A stretch of 61,583 bases of DNA. Origin: an uncultured Rickettsiales bacterium (GTDB taxonomy: Bacteria > Pseudomonadota > Alphaproteobacteria > Rickettsiales > UBA1997). This document shows, piece after piece, positions 35,352 to 44,519 of the stretch (position 1 is its first letter; each line of letters begins with the position of its first letter). The position numbers were made by a program, and so were the translations under genes. Below the pieces are notes generated by a model. The model searched no databases. It saw only the letters and a program-made list of their open reading frames with translations, and was not told the origin of the DNA. The stretch spans positions 1-61,583 of the forward strand of contig CAKVGI010000008.1 in NCBI GenBank assembly GCA_934747265.1, given 5' to 3'.

Positions 35352-36743
35352 CTAAAAATTAATTATAATACCAGCCAAAATTACAGATCCTTTATTATTT
35401 TTTACTATTCCATCTTTTACCTTAAATTCAAAATTTGTATATTCTATGTAAGGTAAGAAACCTTTTGCTATTTTATAATCGGCACCTATTGAATATGCTG
35501 TATATTCATTATCTTGAAATTCACTTGTGAAGTAAGTTAAACTTGCGTTAAATCCAGCAAATTCATACGCTAGACCTAGTGTAGTGTATTTTCCATCACC
35601 TTTATCTACATCATATTCCTTGTTATATAAAGAATTACTCCAATTTCCGAGAGAACCACCAATTGTCAAGCCATAATAACCAATACTACCGCCAAATTGA
35701 TAAGCTTTTAAATCTTCTCTAAAAGAAGTATAATTTCCGCTAGCATCTAACTTTTTACTTTCAGATTTTCCAACTTGTCCAGTAGCAGAAATAGCTATAT
35801 TTATACCGTAAAAAGAGTTATTAAAGGTTGCACCAACTTCTATAACCTCATCAATATCACCAGTATCTAATTTTGATGATAATTGACCACTTACACCTTT
35901 ATTTCCGGTGTCTGGTGTATAACTTGCACCAAATTGAAAACCATAAATTTCTGGTGTATAATAAGAAAATTTTGTTGCATTTTGTAATTCTCTAAAATTA
36001 AATCTGTAATTTTCATTTGCATTATTATTAAAGCAAACTAGTTCGTCTGGATCTATTTTATTGTTTCCGTTGTAATCACAAATATACAACAAATTATTAT
36101 ACCCAACACCAAAACCGCCATGAGCTGTTGGTAATTCAGGAATTAATATAAATAATGGTGAATTTACAGAACTTCCAGTTGCTATTGATGGTAAATTAAT
36201 ATAATTTAAATATTTACCATTTATACCACCAGCACCTCTCGCAAAAGTTGAGGCATCTATTTTCATTTTTTGACTTGCCCCTAATTCATTTCCAGCCTCA
36301 AATCTACCCAATAATCCTTCGCCATAAATAAAAGACCTAGTTGCATTCAAATCTTTATCCCAAGAGTTATATGTAGAATTAGCATTTAATTCCATAACGG
36401 CACCATACTTAAAACCGTAATCATTTATTCCATTTACAGTAAAAATTACAGAAGCCTCGCCAGCAAAATCTAAATCATCGGTTGCTCTATTTTTTATATT
36501 ATTAGCAATAGATAATCCACTATTATCATAGCTAACAACATTATTTAAAGTATCTTTTGAGTAATCATCTTCTTGCTTTGCCAAACCTAAATTTACATCA
36601 ATAAAACCACCAATAGAAACAGTTGGAACCTGTGTAAAACCTAAATTCCTATAAGAGTGATTACTTCTAACATCTTGCGAATAAGAAGGATGTACACAAA
36701 AAATTAAAAAAAATACGGACAGCAAAAAATATTTTCTTTTCAT
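35352..36743 (-). CDS. Gram-negative porin
   Basis: 463 residues with a signal peptide (MKRKYFLLSVFFLIFCVHPS, cleavage after YSQ). The mature chain is a series of alternating amphipathic beta strands (for example FGASYTPDTG, VEVGATFNNSFYGINIAIS, YQFGGSIGYYGLTIGGSLG) and ends in IIINF, the terminal Phe required for barrel insertion. An Asp-rich segment (DYNGNNKIDPDE) resembles a calcium-binding EF-hand-like loop within an extracellular loop. It should form a trimeric outer-membrane diffusion pore. First gene of a unit with the DUF3576 lipoprotein. Confidence 0.85.
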   Translation of the reverse strand: MKRKYFLLSVFFLIFCVHPSYSQDVRSNHSYRNLGFTQVPTVSIGGFIDVNLGLAKQEDDYSKDTLNNVVSYDNSGLSIANNIKNRATDDLDFAGEASVIFTVNGINDYGFKYGAVMELNANSTYNSWDKDLNATRSFIYGEGLLGRFEAGNELGASQKMKIDASTFARGAGGINGKYLNYINLPSIATGSSVNSPLFILIPELPTAHGGFGVGYNNLLYICDYNGNNKIDPDELVCFNNNANENYRFNFRELQNATKFSYYTPEIYGFQFGASYTPDTGNKGVSGQLSSKLDTGDIDEVIEVGATFNNSFYGINIAISATGQVGKSESKKLDASGNYTSFREDLKAYQFGGSIGYYGLTIGGSLGNWSNSLYNKEYDVDKGDGKYTTLGLAYEFAGFNASLTYFTSEFQDNEYTAYSIGADYKIAKGFLPYIEYTNFEFKVKDGIVKNNKGSVILAGIIINF

Positions 36744-36851
36744 ATATATTTTGTTATTTATTTACGAAATATCATTAAAGCAAGCTTATAATAACTTATT
36801 TAAAAATCAAGAAAAAGGATTATTAATAAATAAAGATGTTCAAAAATTTAA

Positions 36852-36892
36852 CAAAAAATAAGACACTCCTCAGAAAATACGAGAAGTGTCTT
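36852..36892 (-). terminator. Intrinsic terminator after dnaK
   Basis: On the minus strand a stem of AAGACACT plus partial CTC pairing around a 9-nt loop is followed by ATTTTTTG. It lies 28 bp beyond the dnaK stop. Confidence 0.8.
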
Positions 36893-36919
36893 AAAAATTA
36901 AAATAAAGAAATTATTCTA

Positions 36920-38884
36920 TTATTTTTTCTCTGTGTAATCAGCGTCAACTACATCGTCATCGCCATTTCTGGATGCTTCTGCACCACCAGCTTGTTGTCC
37001 ATTTGATGTAAAGCCACCATTAGTTTCTGGACCAGCACCGCCATTAGCGTTAGCATCAGTTTGGCTTTGTTGTTGAGTTTGTTGTTGTTTGTAAATAGCT
37101 TCTCCAAGTTTCATAGATGCATTTGTTAATTCTTCAGTTCCTTTCTTGATTGCATCAAGATTTTCGCCTTCATTAGCTTTCTTTAAGGCATCAATGTTTT
37201 CTTGAATCTTCTTTCTTTCTTCTTCGCTAACCTTATCACCGTAATCTTTCAAAGCTTTTTCAGTAGAATAGATTAAAGTATCAGCTTGGTTTTTAGCGTC
37301 AGCCATTTCTTTCTTTTCTTTATCAGCTTTTGCGTTAGCTTCAGCATCTTTCATCATTTTTTCAATTTCAGCTTCACTTAAACCACCAGAAGATTGAATT
37401 GTAATTCTTTGTTCTTTACCTGTACCAACATCTTTTGCAGATACATTAACAACACCGTTAGCATCAATATCAAATGTAACTTCAATTTGTGGCATACCTC
37501 TAGGTGCAGGTGGAATACCATCAAGATTGAATACACCTAACAATTTGTTGTAAACAGCTATGTCTCTTTCACCTTGATAAACCTTAATTGTAACAGCTGA
37601 TTGATTATCTTCGGCAGTTGAGAAAATTTGACTCTTTTTTGTAGGAATTGTTGTATTTCTATCAATTAATCTAGTAAATACACCACCCATAGTTTCAATA
37701 CCTAAAGATAATGGTGTAACATCAAGCAATAATACATCTGTAACATCACCTTTCAAAACACCACCTTGAATAGCTGCACCAACTGCAACAACTTCATCAG
37801 GGTTAACACCTTTGTGTGGTTCTTTTCCAAAGAAATTTTTAACAACTTCTTGAACTTTTGGCATTCTTGTCATACCACCAACAAGTACAACTTCATCAAT
37901 ATCACTGTTCTTTAAGCCAGCATCAGCCATAGCTTTCTTACAAGGTTCAATACTTCTTTGAATTAAATCATCAGTTAGTTGTTCTAATTTAGCTCTTGTA
38001 AGCTTCATATTTAAGTGTTTAGGACCTGTTGCATCAGCTGTAATGTATGGTAAGTTGATTTCAGTTTCCATAGTTGATGACAATTCTTTTTTAGCATTTT
38101 CAGCAGCTTCTTTTAATCTTTGAATAGCTAATTTATCATTAGATAAATCAATACCGCTTTGAGCTTTAAATTCGTCAATCATCCATTTTTGTATTCTAGC
38201 ATCGAAGTCCTCACCACCAAGGAATGTATCACCGTTAGTAGCTTTAACTTCAAATACACCATCACCGATTTCAAGAATAGATACATCAAATGTACCACCA
38301 CCTAAATCGTAAACTACAATTTTTTTATTTCCTTCTTTATCAAGACCATAAGCCAATGCAGCAGCAGTTGGTTCGTTAACAATTCTTTTAACATCTAAAC
38401 CAGCGATTTTACCAGCATCTTTTGTAGCTTGTCTTTGAGCATCATTAAAGTATGCAGGAACAGTAATAACAGCTTCTGTTACTTTTTCGCCTAAATAAGC
38501 TTCTGCGGTTTCTTTCATTTTTTGTAAAATGAAAGCTGATACTTGTGATGGAGAATATTTTTCGCCTTGTGCTTCTACCCAAGCATCTCCATTGCCAGCT
38601 TCAACAATTTTGAAAGGAACTCTTTCTTTATCTTTTACAACTTCGGCATCAGTATATCTTCTACCAATCAATCTTTTTACTGAATAAATAGTGTTTTCAG
38701 CATTGGTAACCTGTTGTCTTTTTGCTGGTTCACCAACAATTTTTTCGCCACCTTTCAAGAAACCAACGATTGATGGAGTAGTTCTTCTGCCTTCACTATT
38801 TTCAATAACTTTTGTATTTTTACCTTCCATAACCGCAACACAAGAGTTTGTAGTACCAAGGTCAATACCTATAATCTTTCCCAT
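36920..38884 (-). CDS. dnaK: Chaperone DnaK (Hsp70)
   Basis: 654 residues. Nucleotide-binding domain with IGIDLGTTNSCVAV, VPAYFNDAQRQATKDAG, YDLGGGTFDVSILE and VLVGGMTRMPKV; linker DVLLLDVTPLSLG; substrate-binding domain and helical lid; a Gly/Asn/Gln-rich tail ending VVDADYTEKK. ATP-driven folding chaperone. It has a clear GAGGTGA ribosome-binding site. dnaJ and grpE do not adjoin, and I see no CIRCE element or clear heat-shock promoter upstream. It is among the least A+T-biased genes here in codon use, consistent with high expression. Confidence 0.98.
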   Translation of the reverse strand: MGKIIGIDLGTTNSCVAVMEGKNTKVIENSEGRRTTPSIVGFLKGGEKIVGEPAKRQQVTNAENTIYSVKRLIGRRYTDAEVVKDKERVPFKIVEAGNGDAWVEAQGEKYSPSQVSAFILQKMKETAEAYLGEKVTEAVITVPAYFNDAQRQATKDAGKIAGLDVKRIVNEPTAAALAYGLDKEGNKKIVVYDLGGGTFDVSILEIGDGVFEVKATNGDTFLGGEDFDARIQKWMIDEFKAQSGIDLSNDKLAIQRLKEAAENAKKELSSTMETEINLPYITADATGPKHLNMKLTRAKLEQLTDDLIQRSIEPCKKAMADAGLKNSDIDEVVLVGGMTRMPKVQEVVKNFFGKEPHKGVNPDEVVAVGAAIQGGVLKGDVTDVLLLDVTPLSLGIETMGGVFTRLIDRNTTIPTKKSQIFSTAEDNQSAVTIKVYQGERDIAVYNKLLGVFNLDGIPPAPRGMPQIEVTFDIDANGVVNVSAKDVGTGKEQRITIQSSGGLSEAEIEKMMKDAEANAKADKEKKEMADAKNQADTLIYSTEKALKDYGDKVSEEERKKIQENIDALKKANEGENLDAIKKGTEELTNASMKLGEAIYKQQQTQQQSQTDANANGGAGPETNGGFTSNGQQAGGAEASRNGDDDVVDADYTEKK

Positions 38885-39103
38885 TTTTCACCTCATAACA
38901 TAAAGTTAATAAAACATCATAATTACCATATAGTTCATTATAGAAAAAATACAATAGGTTATTATGTAATATTATTAATTTATTTATTATATTGGCTTTT
39001 ATATTTCTTAATAATTACTATAATACTATAAAAAAGTTAGCAATATTGCAAAATAATAATTATTTTTCTAGACTTTTAAAAAATTAATTTTATAATTTTA
39101 TTT

Positions 39104-39193
39104 GGATAGATGGCTGAGTGGTCGAAAGCACTGGTCTTGAAAACCAGCGAGGGCGTAAGTCTTCCGGGGGTTCGAATCCCTCTCTATCCGCCA
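39104..39193 (+). tRNA. tRNA-Ser (anticodon TGA)
   Basis: 90 nt including encoded CCA. Acceptor stem GGATAGA / TCTATCC, discriminator G, a long variable arm typical of serine tRNA, anticodon stem CTGGTCT-TGA-AAACCAG, and T-loop GGTTCGAATCC. It lies between dnaK and repeat element B. Confidence 0.97.
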
Positions 39194-39344
39194 CTGAATT
39201 TTATAATATTTTTCTTATAACAATAATTAAATTTCGGACTAAGACCAAAAAATTATTACGGTATTTTTAACTTTTAATATACTTTAAATTATAAATAATC
39301 CATATATGGCAAAAAATATAAATATTGTGTATTGATGATAAAAT

Positions 39345-39656
39345 AAACAATACCACCTCATCTCCTTTTGTAATGTGGATGGAACTAGCCACAGAATCTC
39401 CTTTCTCTATCCTTACTTTGTAATACCCCCTTTTGCCTCACTTTGTAATGGAAAGAGTTAGTCATAAAACACATCTTCTATGCCCCTTTTGTAATAGTGG
39501 AGTCAGTCCCAGAGCACCTCATCACCGCCATCATTCGTAAGGAAGAGCTAATCGTAGAACATCCTCTCTTGCCCACCCTTGTAAGGTGAGGAGCCAACGT
39601 AGTCGATACCCATCTCGCCCCCCCTTCGTAAGAGGGGAGTCAGTCGTAGACTGACA
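39345..39656 (+). repeat. Element B, array 1: seven degenerate ~46-bp hairpin units
   Basis: GTAA markers at 39370, 39420, 39445, 39491, 39537, 39581 and 39628, with spacing mostly 44-50 and one 25-bp half-step. Units are CCCCTTYGTAAGGRG-type imperfect palindromes with AGTCAGTC or AGCTAATCGTAGA tails. The last unit ends with the GTCAGTCGTAGACTGAC palindrome exactly as in element A. Confidence 0.8.
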
Positions 39657-39915
39657 GGGGGGGTTGAGAACATTCATTTGTTTTATGATAAAACAAATAA
39701 ATAATTGAAATTAATCTAAATATTTTAATTTAAAATTAATAATCAAGAATAATATTATATATTAAACAGTAATCATTATATATAAAATATATAATTAATA
39801 AATTTATAAGAATTATAAATTAATATATTATAACATATTATAACATATTAATTTATAAATAATATATTAACATAAAAAACATAGTTTAAAATAATCAAAG
39901 TATTTTAAACCCCCC
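39657..39915 (+). repeat. Element B bridge with inverted ends
   Basis: A+T-rich segment bounded by GGGGGGGTT (39657) and AACCCCCC (39908-39915). Near the left end is the near-perfect palindrome ATTTGTTTTATGATAAAACA. Near the right end TTTATAAGAATTATAA and AACATAGTTTAAAA are shared with elements A and C. It is 259 bp, compared with 373 bp in element A. Confidence 0.7.
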
Positions 39916-40050
39916 TTGCCCCCCTTATCAGGGGGGGAATGAAAGAAGGACCCCTTATCAGGGGCAGAATGAAGAAATATCACTTATCATGGGTAGGATG
40001 AAAGAGTACAACTTATTAGGTGGGAATAGAGAATATACTTAGCAGAGAAT
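39916..40050 (+). repeat. Element B, array 2: five 26-30-bp units
   Basis: TTATCAG-type markers at 39925, 39955, 39984, 40013 and 40039. The first unit is a strong CCCCCCTTATCAGGGGGG hairpin; later units decay to TTATCAT, TTATTAG and TTAGCAG and lose the G-runs. A GAATGAAAGA-like tail follows each. Confidence 0.7.
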
Positions 40051-40150
40051 GGGTAGTTAAAAATTTATTATGCGATAAATTACATTAGAATATGGTGATT
40101 AAACAATATATTGGAAGTTAATAATACTATCATTATCAATTATATAATTC

Positions 40151-40210
40151 TTGACTTTAATAAAATAAATTGCAGAATATATTTAACCTCTATGCGGCTG
40201 ATTTATAGAG
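40151..40210 (+). promoter_or_regulatory. rpsD promoter and leader hairpin
   Basis: TTGACT at 40151-40156 is followed after 17-18 nt by AGAATA/GAATAT, giving a start near 40187. The short leader then folds into a hairpin: CTCTAT (40188-40193) pairs with ATAGAG (40205-40210), extended by flanking TAA/TTA pairing with one bulge. Such a hairpin just before rpsD could be an S4 autoregulatory site, since S4 represses its own operon in several bacteria; this is inference. Confidence 0.45.
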
Positions 40211-40234
40211 TTAAAAATAAATTTATTTAGAAAA

Positions 40235-40846
40235 ATGACAAAAAGAGTAAATGCAAAAAAGAAGATTAGTAGATCTTTGGGTGTAAATTTATGGGGAAGA
40301 TCAAACGATACCTTTGCAAAAAGAGGTTATAGACCTGGACAACATGGTACAGCTCCAAAAAGAGATACTAACCATAGTATTCACTTAAAAGCAAAGCAAA
40401 AAGTTAGAAAATACTATGATATCAAAGAAAGTCAATTTAGAACTTTATTTGATAAAGCAAAGAGACTCAAAGGAAACACAGAGGACGTTTTTGCAGGTTT
40501 GTTGGAAAGCAGATTGGCTTCCGTTGTTTACAGAGCAAATTTTGCACCAACAGTATTTTCAGCTAGACAGTTAGTGAGTCATAAGCATATTTTAGTTAAC
40601 GGAAAAGTAATCAACATTCCTTCATATATTTTAAAACCAGGTGATGTTGTGTCCGTTGCAGAAGGTGCTAAAAAAATTGCATTAATTAATGAAGCATTAG
40701 AAAATATGGAAAGAGATATTCCTAGCTATTTAGAATTAAATTCTGCAGAAAAATCTGTAAAATTCTTAAATAGACCAGTTTTAGCCGATATTCCATATCC
40801 ATTTGAAGCTGAATTTAATATGATTGTTGAGTTCTACTCTAAATAA
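40235..40846 (+). CDS. rpsD: 30S ribosomal protein S4
   Basis: 203 residues. Conserved N-terminus (GVNLWGRSNDTFAKRGYRPG), no zinc-ligand cysteines, and an S4 RNA-binding domain at about 90-150 (ESRLASVVYRANFAPTVFSARQ, HILVNGKVINIPSY). Early-binding 16S rRNA protein needed for 30S assembly. Single-gene unit in this window, with a promoter, a leader hairpin and a terminator. Confidence 0.98.
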   Translation: MTKRVNAKKKISRSLGVNLWGRSNDTFAKRGYRPGQHGTAPKRDTNHSIHLKAKQKVRKYYDIKESQFRTLFDKAKRLKGNTEDVFAGLLESRLASVVYRANFAPTVFSARQLVSHKHILVNGKVINIPSYILKPGDVVSVAEGAKKIALINEALENMERDIPSYLELNSAEKSVKFLNRPVLADIPYPFEAEFNMIVEFYSK

Positions 40847-40858
40847 TCAGTACAATTT

Positions 40859-40898
40859 AAAAGACCATTTTATTTTTATAAGGTGGTCTTTTTTATTT
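40859..40898 (+). terminator. Intrinsic terminator after rpsD
   Basis: AAAAGACCA / TGGTCTTTT stem with a 16-nt loop followed by TTATTT. It extends a few bases into the 3' end of the convergent prepilin gene. Confidence 0.8.
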
Positions 40899-41612
40899 GA
40901 GAATATAAAATACTGATCTACACTTTGTTGCGTTCTCATATGATGTGTAATATTCTCTTGGCATACATTGTCCTCTTACTACTCCACTATCATATTGACC
41001 ATCATCAATTTTTAAATCTAGTTTTTTAGAGAATTTTGCTGGCATATCTCTATATGGTTGTTCCTTAGCATGCCATCTTATTGTGTTATTTCCAATTATA
41101 CTACATAAGGCATGATTCTTTTTACATGAACTTTGGAATTTTCCAGTGGCATCTAATCCATAATAAGTAAATAATATCATACCAAAACCTATTTTTAAAT
41201 CTGGAAGATTACTGGTTAATATACTTAAATTCTTATTTGAAGATTCAGTTTTTTTAGGTTCAAAATCAATAACTTTTGCTAAATATAAATCAACAAAAGG
41301 CGCAGTATCTTCTGTTGGTATACCATAAAAATCTATATTTTTATTATATGGCGATGGAAAACTATTTTTGTTGTAAACTTGTCCCGAAGCTCTTCCGATT
41401 TTTCCGCTACCATTAAAATCTCCCGGTAATCTATTTTTTATTAATTTAAAAGAATATAAAGATTGTTCATAATATCTAAAATCATTAATTAATGATCTAA
41501 TTCTAGTGCTTTCAATTAAGCTTTTTCCACCTATAATCCCAGCTACCAATAAACCAATAATTATTAATACTATTGAAAGTTCTATTAATGAAAAAGCTTT
41601 ATTGTTATTCAC
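40893..41612 (-). CDS. Type IV prepilin-like protein (copy 1)
   Basis: 239 residues from a GTG start at 41612, chosen because it gives a five-to-six-residue charged leader (VNNNKA) before the type IV pilin hydrophobic helix FSLIELSIVLIIIGLLVAGI with Glu at +5. The residue before the cleavage site is Ala, not the usual Gly. The C-terminal domain has LPGDFNGSGKIG, APFVDLYLAKV and four Cys that may form disulfides. It is anchored in the inner membrane before assembly into a pilus or pseudopilus. Its 5' region, including about 60 bp upstream, is a near-perfect inverted copy of the other prepilin's. Confidence 0.8.
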   Translation of the reverse strand: MNNNKAFSLIELSIVLIIIGLLVAGIIGGKSLIESTRIRSLINDFRYYEQSLYSFKLIKNRLPGDFNGSGKIGRASGQVYNKNSFPSPYNKNIDFYGIPTEDTAPFVDLYLAKVIDFEPKKTESSNKNLSILTSNLPDLKIGFGMILFTYYGLDATGKFQSSCKKNHALCSIIGNNTIRWHAKEQPYRDMPAKFSKKLDLKIDDGQYDSGVVRGQCMPREYYTSYENATKCRSVFYILK

Positions 41613-41673
41613 ACCATATAAAAATGATTGGTATATGACATAATTGTAAATCATAATATTTATTTTTCAAATA
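41539..41673 (-). repeat. 135-bp inverted repeat arm 1 (prepilin promoter and 5' coding)
   Basis: Matches 42680-42814 in opposite orientation with about four mismatches in 135 bp. It covers about 61 bp upstream of the GTG start and about 74 bp of coding sequence for the pilin helix. Confidence 0.9.
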
Positions 41674-41788
41674 AATTATCTTATATGAGTTGATGCTATT
41701 AATTAAATATTGCAATAGTACTATAATTTTAGTTGAAAAATAAAATATTATATCTATCATTTACCTCACTAACATCAATTAAAAATTT

Positions 41789-42625
41789 ATGAAAGTAATG
41801 AACTCTACATTCTTTACTGAAAATGAGGATTTAAACGAAATAATTTTTAGCAGTATCAATAATTGTAATAAAGATATAAAAAAAATTTCCAGTGGTTGGA
41901 CCAATATTGTTTTTGATATAATATCAAATAATGAGCATTATATTGTAAAATTTCCACGTGATCAGTTTTGGAGTAATTGTATAGAAAAAGATGCTCTTAT
42001 TTCCAATTTTGTTAATTTAAGTATCGGTATAAACAGCGCAAAAATCAATATTCATTATAACAATAATAGACCTTTTTTATTATACAAAAAGATAGATGGC
42101 GATGTTTTGACCGAAAAAATAAAAATTCTAGATAAGGATGAAATAAAAAATATTGTACAAGATTTAGCTAAAATCTTTTATAAATTTCATTCTTTTGATG
42201 TAAAAAAATTGCCAGATATAGCACAAAATAAATTCTATGATTTTATCACAAATATACCAAAACTTAATGAAGATTCATACGATTATTCACTATTTAATCA
42301 GATGAAAAATGATGAAAAAGATGAAAAAAAAGTTTTTATTCATGGAGATTTAAATATTGGAAATGTACTACTTGATAAAAACAAACGCATTTTAGCTATC
42401 ATAGACTATGCGTTTGCTGGAATAGGTGATATTTATACTGATTTATCTAGGATGAGTTGTAGAACAAATGATTATTTTTTTGAGTTATTGTTAGAAGAGT
42501 ACGAAAAAATATCTAATATAAAGTTAAATAGAGAAAAGATAGAAAATAGAAAAATACTTTGGAAATATATTGAAGAGGAATATATGAAATTTATGAAGAT
42601 TGTACATCCAGAAGTTAAATTTTAG
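41789..42625 (+). CDS. Aminoglycoside/choline phosphotransferase-fold kinase
   Basis: 278 residues. The protein-kinase-like APH fold is visible: a P-loop-like SSGWTNIVFDI and the ATP-contacting Lys in YIVKFPRD, catalytic loop HGDLNIGNVLLD at about 185, and the metal-binding IDYAFAGIGD at about 204. These enzymes phosphorylate small molecules such as aminoglycosides, choline, homoserine or methylthioribose; the substrate cannot be told from motifs. It lies alone inside the two inverted prepilin arms, which makes it part of a potentially invertible segment. It is not evidence of antibiotic resistance. Confidence 0.75.
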   Translation: MKVMNSTFFTENEDLNEIIFSSINNCNKDIKKISSGWTNIVFDIISNNEHYIVKFPRDQFWSNCIEKDALISNFVNLSIGINSAKINIHYNNNRPFLLYKKIDGDVLTEKIKILDKDEIKNIVQDLAKIFYKFHSFDVKKLPDIAQNKFYDFITNIPKLNEDSYDYSLFNQMKNDEKDEKKVFIHGDLNIGNVLLDKNKRILAIIDYAFAGIGDIYTDLSRMSCRTNDYFFELLLEEYEKISNIKLNREKIENRKILWKYIEEEYMKFMKIVHPEVKF

Positions 42626-42679
42626 TCGTATTTTTACTTTATATAAAATCTATCAAAATACAGTATATATCACATAAAC

Positions 42680-42814
42680 TATTTGAAAAATAAATATTGT
42701 AATTTACAATTATGTCATATATCAATCATTTTTATATGGTGTGAATAACAGTAAAGCTTTTTCATTAATAGAACTTTCAATAGTATTAATAATTATTGGT
42801 TTATTGGTAGCTGG
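42680..42814 (+). repeat. 135-bp inverted repeat arm 2 (prepilin promoter and 5' coding)
   Basis: Partner of 41539-41673. The arms enclose a 1.0-kb segment with the kinase-like gene. Confidence 0.9.
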
Positions 42815-43460
42815 TATTACTGGTGGACAGAGTTTGATTGAAAATGCAAAAAATAGAGCTTTAATTAATGAAATTAGGGGTTGGAAGCAAGCAGTTAATG
42901 CTTTTTATTTATTAAAAGAGAGATTACCTGGTGATTTAAATAATGATGGAAAAGTCGGCTATGGTTCCAATGAAACGTATAATAAGAATAGTTTCCCTTT
43001 TCCTTATAATGGAACTGATAATAATTATTCAATTCCAGATATTTTTTCTGCACCATTTGTGGATTTATATTTGGCAAAAATTACAACTTTTAAACCAACA
43101 AAAGCAAATAAAAGATTTAATATTAAATATTTTTATTCCACACTTGGTGGAACAGAAATACCAATTCTAAAAAATCTTAAAAATTACGTTATACATTTTG
43201 AATATAAACAAAGTGATGGTAAATTCTGGTTAAAAGATATAAAAAATCAACAACTTTTAGGTATAAGAACTGATGACAAAGAAGGATTACAATCACAAAC
43301 AAGCAAGATATTTCAATACGTTGATCAAAAGATGGACGATGGTCGTCTAAATAGTGGTTTTATCAGGAGTTCTTGTGATGGAGATAACCGAAATGGCCTA
43401 GATTATGAAGAAATTATAAATCAAAATAAAAGATGTTTTTTGATGTTTATAAAAATATAA
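42741..43460 (+). CDS. Type IV prepilin-like protein (copy 2)
   Basis: 239 residues from a GTG start, the same leader (VNNSKA) and hydrophobic helix FSLIELSIVLIIIGLLVAGI as copy 1. After the helix the two diverge but keep LPGDLNNDGKVG, APFVDLYLAK and a C-terminal MDDGRLNSGF motif with two cysteines. The equal length and these blocks show ancient duplication, while the near-identity of the first 135 bp points to recent sequence exchange. It converges on pilT with a 1-bp gap. Confidence 0.8.
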   Translation: MNNSKAFSLIELSIVLIIIGLLVAGITGGQSLIENAKNRALINEIRGWKQAVNAFYLLKERLPGDLNNDGKVGYGSNETYNKNSFPFPYNGTDNNYSIPDIFSAPFVDLYLAKITTFKPTKANKRFNIKYFYSTLGGTEIPILKNLKNYVIHFEYKQSDGKFWLKDIKNQQLLGIRTDDKEGLQSQTSKIFQYVDQKMDDGRLNSGFIRSSCDGDNRNGLDYEEIINQNKRCFLMFIKI

Positions 43461-43461
43461 T

Positions 43462-44517
43462 TTAACTTTCATCTATTTTTGACATTTTTGAAACAGCATC
43501 TTTTTCATCAACAAGCCCATCTCTAAGTAATTTTCCAATATATTCTTCCATTGTAACCATTCCGTATTTTGAACCAGTTTGTATAACGGAATCTATTTGG
43601 TAAATTTTGTTTTCTCTAATAAGATTTCTAAAAGCACCAGTAGCTATTGCAATTTCAAAAGCAGCAACTCTACCAGTATTATCGCTATTTTTTAACAATG
43701 TTTGTAGTACAATTGCTTGCAATGAAGTAGATAACATATTTCTAACAATATCTTTTTCTTCGGAATCAAAGGAATTAATAATTCTATCAACTGTTTTACT
43801 AGCTGACATTGTATGTAATGTAGATAAGACTAAATGACCAGTCTCTGCGGCGGTCAATGCCATTCTTATTGTCTCTCTATCTCTCATTTCACCAACAAGA
43901 ATTATATCTGGATCTTCTCTTAAAGCCCCTCTCAAACCATCAGAAAAATTTTTAACACTCTTTCCAACTTCTCTTTGATCTACCAACGATTGTTTTGTTT
44001 CATGTAAGTATTCAACTGGATCCTCAATTGTGATTATGTGTTTGCTTTGATTTCTATTTATATAATCCAAAAGTATAGCCAAAGTAGTTGACTTACCACT
44101 ACCAGTTGCACCGCATATTAATACTAGCCCCTTTTCTAAACTAACAATTTTTTTAAAGATACTTGGAAAATCACTATCTTCAAGTCTTGGAATAATTGTG
44201 TTTAATTTCCTAAAAACTATTGTTAAACCCTTTAAACTTTTAAATGCATTAACCCTGTATCTTGTATTATTTTCTTCATTATAATAAGCAAAGTCAGTTT
44301 GTAAATTTCGCAATAAAGTTTCTTGACTATATTTATCCATTATTTCAAGCAATATATTAGATATATCTTTTGAGGTCAATACAGTGTTAAATTCGGTTAA
44401 TGGTATAATATCACCTTTTGTTCTAATTCGTGGAAGCACACCGCTAGATAAATGAATATCAGAAGCATTGAATTGACTTGCCAAATTTAATATATGATTT
44501 AAAGTTTTTTTGTCCAC
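43462..44517 (-). CDS. pilT: Type IV pilus retraction ATPase PilT-like
   Basis: 351 residues. N-terminal domain with SDIHLSSGVLPRIR; secretion-ATPase core with Walker A GATGSGKST, Asp box TIEDPVEYLH, Walker B PDIILVGEMRDRET and the His box HLVLSTLHT. The length and SDIHLS motif fit PilT/PilU rather than the assembly ATPase PilB. A hexamer at the pilus base powers pilus retraction and twitching. It is preceded by a TPR gene with a 2-bp gap. Confidence 0.9.
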   Translation of the reverse strand: MDKKTLNHILNLASQFNASDIHLSSGVLPRIRTKGDIIPLTEFNTVLTSKDISNILLEIMDKYSQETLLRNLQTDFAYYNEENNTRYRVNAFKSLKGLTIVFRKLNTIIPRLEDSDFPSIFKKIVSLEKGLVLICGATGSGKSTTLAILLDYINRNQSKHIITIEDPVEYLHETKQSLVDQREVGKSVKNFSDGLRGALREDPDIILVGEMRDRETIRMALTAAETGHLVLSTLHTMSASKTVDRIINSFDSEEKDIVRNMLSTSLQAIVLQTLLKNSDNTGRVAAFEIAIATGAFRNLIRENKIYQIDSVIQTGSKYGMVTMEEYIGKLLRDGLVDEKDAVSKMSKIDES

Positions 44518-44519
44518 TT

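Noticed and set aside
38885..39103. CIRCE or sigma32-type heat-shock control of dnaK
   Set aside because: No TTAGCACTC inverted repeat and no convincing CTTG/CCCAT pair is visible upstream of the start.
41789..42625. Antibiotic-resistance gene (aminoglycoside phosphotransferase)
   Set aside because: Only the general phosphotransferase fold motifs are present, which are shared by choline, homoserine and other small-molecule kinases; nothing indicates a drug substrate.
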